The notes beneath the pieces are model-generated. The model did no database searches, had not been told where the DNA came from, and saw only the letters and a list, made by a program, of their open reading frames with translations. From Planctomycetota bacterium (lineage in GTDB: Bacteria; Planctomycetota; Planctomycetia; Pirellulales; UBA7805): 42,184 bases of DNA. Location of the stretch: positions 1-42,184 of the forward strand of contig JAIOPX010000359.1 of NCBI GenBank assembly GCA_021413705.1, written 5' to 3'. Shown piece by piece: positions 40,126 to 42,184 of the stretch. Each line of letters opens with the position of its first letter. Position 1 is the stretch's first letter. The translations under genes and the position numbers were made by a program.

Positions 40126-40851
40126 ACGGCACCTGATTCAACTGCATGTCTGTCGATATGTATATCATATCGCGCCTGCGGACTTGCGGCGAGCGAAGGT
40201 GTCTGCTGGGCTTGAACGGAGGGGGACAGTCCCCGGCACAGAGGGTGGCGGCCCGGGTGGGCGCTTGATGCCGGGTTGGGTGGGAGGGTTTTTTGCAGGG
40301 GGACAGTCCCCGGGCCCATGCCCTGACGCTCCGCCGCCGGGCTCGCGCGTTGCAACTCCCCGGGCCTACAGCCACAATGGCCACTGCCCAAGTTGTAGGC
40401 ACCGGGGGCGAGGTGGCGCAGCCTGGGGCGCAATCGGCGCAGCCGGAATGGCTGGTCCAAAACGAACTGCCGGTTTTGCGCAAACCCCTACCCAAGCGTG
40501 GGATGGCGGGGCTTGCCCCGGGCCCCGTGCAGCCCGGACGGCCGGGTAGGCACACTGTTTGCAAATTGGCAACCCAAGCCACCGAGCAAGTTGCGTGCCC
40601 GGCTTGGCAAAACCGGTTCAAACCGGCCTCCAAACGACCCGGTTTGCGAGGTCTTGCGACCTATATTGCAGTAGCCCGAAATGTTCCTATGGCCGTCAAT
40701 TGATGGCGAGGGACACGCGGAGGACGCGCCTGTCGGGGACAGGCGGCTAACTACGAAACGAACGACGCGACCTTGTACACAAATCTGCAATCTGCAATCT
40801 GAAATCTGAAATCCCGCCGCGGCCAACATTCACACGAAAGCAACCTCCAGC
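40126..40851. other. Repeat-rich intergenic region
   Basis: No gene is supported across 726 bases. It contains two exact copies of GGGGGACAGTCCCCGG (40222-40237 and 40298-40313), GC-rich low-complexity DNA, an AAACCGG-rich tract near 40610-40650, the second dispersed hairpin copy (40728-40751) and short ATCTG heptamer runs near 40788-40813. The transglutaminase promoter must lie in the last part. Confidence 0.6.
40728..40751. repeat. Dispersed hairpin repeat, copy 2
   Basis: GCCTGTCGGGGACAGGCGGCTAAC pairs with itself as GCCTGTC/GACAGGC. It differs from copy 1 (34558-34581) by two changes that keep the stem paired. Confidence 0.7.
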
Positions 40852-42184
40852 ATGTCCCTGCGGATCGCTCTGAATCACAAGACGAGTTACCAGTACGACC
40901 GGCCCATCAATGTCGCGCCGCAGATGGTGCGGCTCCGCCCTGCCCCGGGTTGCCGGACGCCGATCGCCAGCTATTCGCTGCGCGTCTCGCCGGCCAGCCA
41001 CTTCATCAACTGGCAGCAGGATCCGCACGGCAATTTTCTCGCCCGGCTGGTGTTTCCCGACAAGATCAGCCGGATGGAGATCGAGGTGGACCTGGTGGCC
41101 GAGATGGCGGTCATCAACCCGTTCGATTTTTTCCTGGAGCCCGCGGCCGAGTTGTACCCGTTTGATTACGACGCCGGGTTGCGGCACGAGCTGGCGCCGT
41201 ATCTCGCGGTCGATGCACCCGGGCCACTGCTGAGCCAACTCGTGCAGTCGATCGACCGCACGCAGCGCAAGACGGTCGACTTCCTGGTGGAACTCAACCA
41301 GCGCGTCCAGAAAGAAATCCGTTACCTGGTGCGGCTGGAAGAGGGAGTGCAGTCGAGCGAGCAGACGTTGGAACTCAAGAGCGGCTCGTGCCGCGACAGT
41401 GCCCTGCTGCTGGTGGAGATCTTGCGCAACCTGGGCCTGGCTGCCCGCTTCGTCTCGGGTTACCTCATTCAACTGGTGGCCGATCAAAAATCGCTCGACG
41501 GCCCGTCCGGTGCTGAGGCCGATTTCACCGACCTGCACGCTTGGACCGAAGTGTATCTGCCGGGGGCCGGCTGGCTGGGGCTCTCGATCACGCGGGTTCA
41601 CGAAGATCCTCGCGTCACGAAGCCCTATACCGAAGAGCAATGGGCATCGATCGAAACGCTGGGGCGCGAAATCGACCAGCGGTTGGAGCAAGGCGGAGCC
41701 CGCCTGACGCAGGGAGGCGAGCCCACGTTCGTCTCGATCGACGACATGCAGGGGCCCGAATGGACCATCGCCGCGCTGGGCGAGAGCAAGCGGAAGCTGG
41801 CGGGGCAACTGCTCCATCGGCTCAACCACCGGTTTGCCACCGGCGGGCTGCTGCACCACGGCCAGGGAAAATGGTACCCCGGCGAGCAACTTCCCCGCTG
41901 GGCGCTGAGCTGCTGGTGGCGAAAGGACGGCCAACCGATCTGGCGCACACCCGAGTTGCTGGCCGATCCGACGATGCCGGGTGATCAGGCCTACCCTCAG
42001 GCCGAGCGATTTGCCCAGCGGCTGGCGGAGCGATTGCAAGTTGGCACCGACAAAGTCGTGCCGGCGTACGAAGACGCACTCTATTCTCTATGGCGCGAGC
42101 GGCGGCTGCCGGTTAACGTCACCGTTCATGAGTCGAAGCTGGAGGACGAGGTAGAACGGGCCCGGCTGGCGCGCGTGTTCGAGC
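40852..42184 (+). CDS. Transglutaminase-like/DUF2126 protein, 3' part cut by window edge, with internal deletion
   Basis: The reading frame starts at ATG 40852 (SLRIALNHKTSYQYDRPI) and continues beyond the window, giving at least 444 residues; family members exceed 1000. The transglutaminase core has catalytic Cys in KSGSCRDSALLLVEILR and catalytic His in TDLHAWTEVYLPGAGW. Next, GWLGL is followed directly by SITRVHEDPRVTKPYTEEQW. Family members normally carry about 35-40 residues between these, starting with DPT, which holds the catalytic Asp. The DUF2126 part begins at LTQGGEPTFVSIDDM and LHHGQGKWYPGEQLPRWALS. The enzyme may therefore be inactive as a protease or transamidase. Confidence 0.92.
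   Translation, partial: MSLRIALNHKTSYQYDRPINVAPQMVRLRPAPGCRTPIASYSLRVSPASHFINWQQDPHGNFLARLVFPDKISRMEIEVDLVAEMAVINPFDFFLEPAAELYPFDYDAGLRHELAPYLAVDAPGPLLSQLVQSIDRTQRKTVDFLVELNQRVQKEIRYLVRLEEGVQSSEQTLELKSGSCRDSALLLVEILRNLGLAARFVSGYLIQLVADQKSLDGPSGAEADFTDLHAWTEVYLPGAGWLGLSITRVHEDPRVTKPYTEEQWASIETLGREIDQRLEQGGARLTQGGEPTFVSIDDMQGPEWTIAALGESKRKLAGQLLHRLNHRFATGGLLHHGQGKWYPGEQLPRWALSCWWRKDGQPIWRTPELLADPTMPGDQAYPQAERFAQRLAERLQVGTDKVVPAYEDALYSLWRERRLPVNVTVHESKLEDEVERARLARVFE

Noticed and set aside
40747..42039. 430-codon minus-strand open frame
   Set aside because: It is antisense to a clear transglutaminase/DUF2126 gene with recognisable catalytic motifs.

Overview
The window looks like a chromosomal segment of a GC-rich planctomycete (Pirellulales-like), possibly from a metagenome-assembled genome. 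This is inferred from the sulfatase, the LRR protein with a short N-terminal anchor, the ArsR/SRPBCC cassette, the DoxX and DUF1579 proteins, and dispersed repeats of the kind common in that phylum. No rRNA, canonical tRNA or CRISPR array is visible.

Layout. 0-3 kb: a partial membrane protein, two small overlapping unknown genes and a sulfatase. 3-9 kb: an orphan sigma-54 response regulator, a NUDIX hydrolase, a histone-deacetylase-family enzyme and a large ADP-forming acyl-CoA synthetase fused to a GNAT acetyltransferase. 9-13.4 kb: a minus-strand signalling operon with a globin-coupled histidine kinase, a tandem-REC protein, a REC-PAS kinase and an ANTAR response regulator. 13.8-24.7 kb: a plus-strand stress/energy island with a BON protein, CsrA, Hsp20, formate dehydrogenase remnants, two cytochrome c'-like proteins, a zinc alcohol dehydrogenase, a PEP synthase remnant, two universal stress proteins, a CBS-domain protein and an APH-like/P-loop kinase. 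24.9-29.9 kb: unknown and DUF proteins. 30-33.3 kb: an IS1-type element with target-site duplication, a tRNA-like sequence and many inverted repeats. 33.5-37.9 kb: an ArsR-SRPBCC-DoxX operon with six SRPBCC domains. 38-42 kb: an LRR protein, a VapC-type toxin-antitoxin pair and a partial transglutaminase/DUF2126 protein.

How it fits together. The 3-24.7 kb block resembles a low-oxygen/dormancy regulon. An oxygen- or redox-sensing globin kinase and several receivers sit beside the gene types that such regulons contain: USP, Hsp20, CBS, alcohol dehydrogenase, formate dehydrogenase, PEP synthase and reversible lysine acetylation. A near-consensus sigma-54 promoter with upstream dyads precedes the larger USP gene, and a sigma-54 activator is encoded in the same block.

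The same block is visibly decaying. A response regulator is broken, hsp20 and the CBS gene each have an in-frame TAG in the N-terminal part, a formate dehydrogenase beta fragment is joined to an alpha fragment, and a flavin-reductase fragment is joined to a PEP synthase fragment. At the far end the transglutaminase appears to have lost an internal block that normally carries its catalytic Asp.
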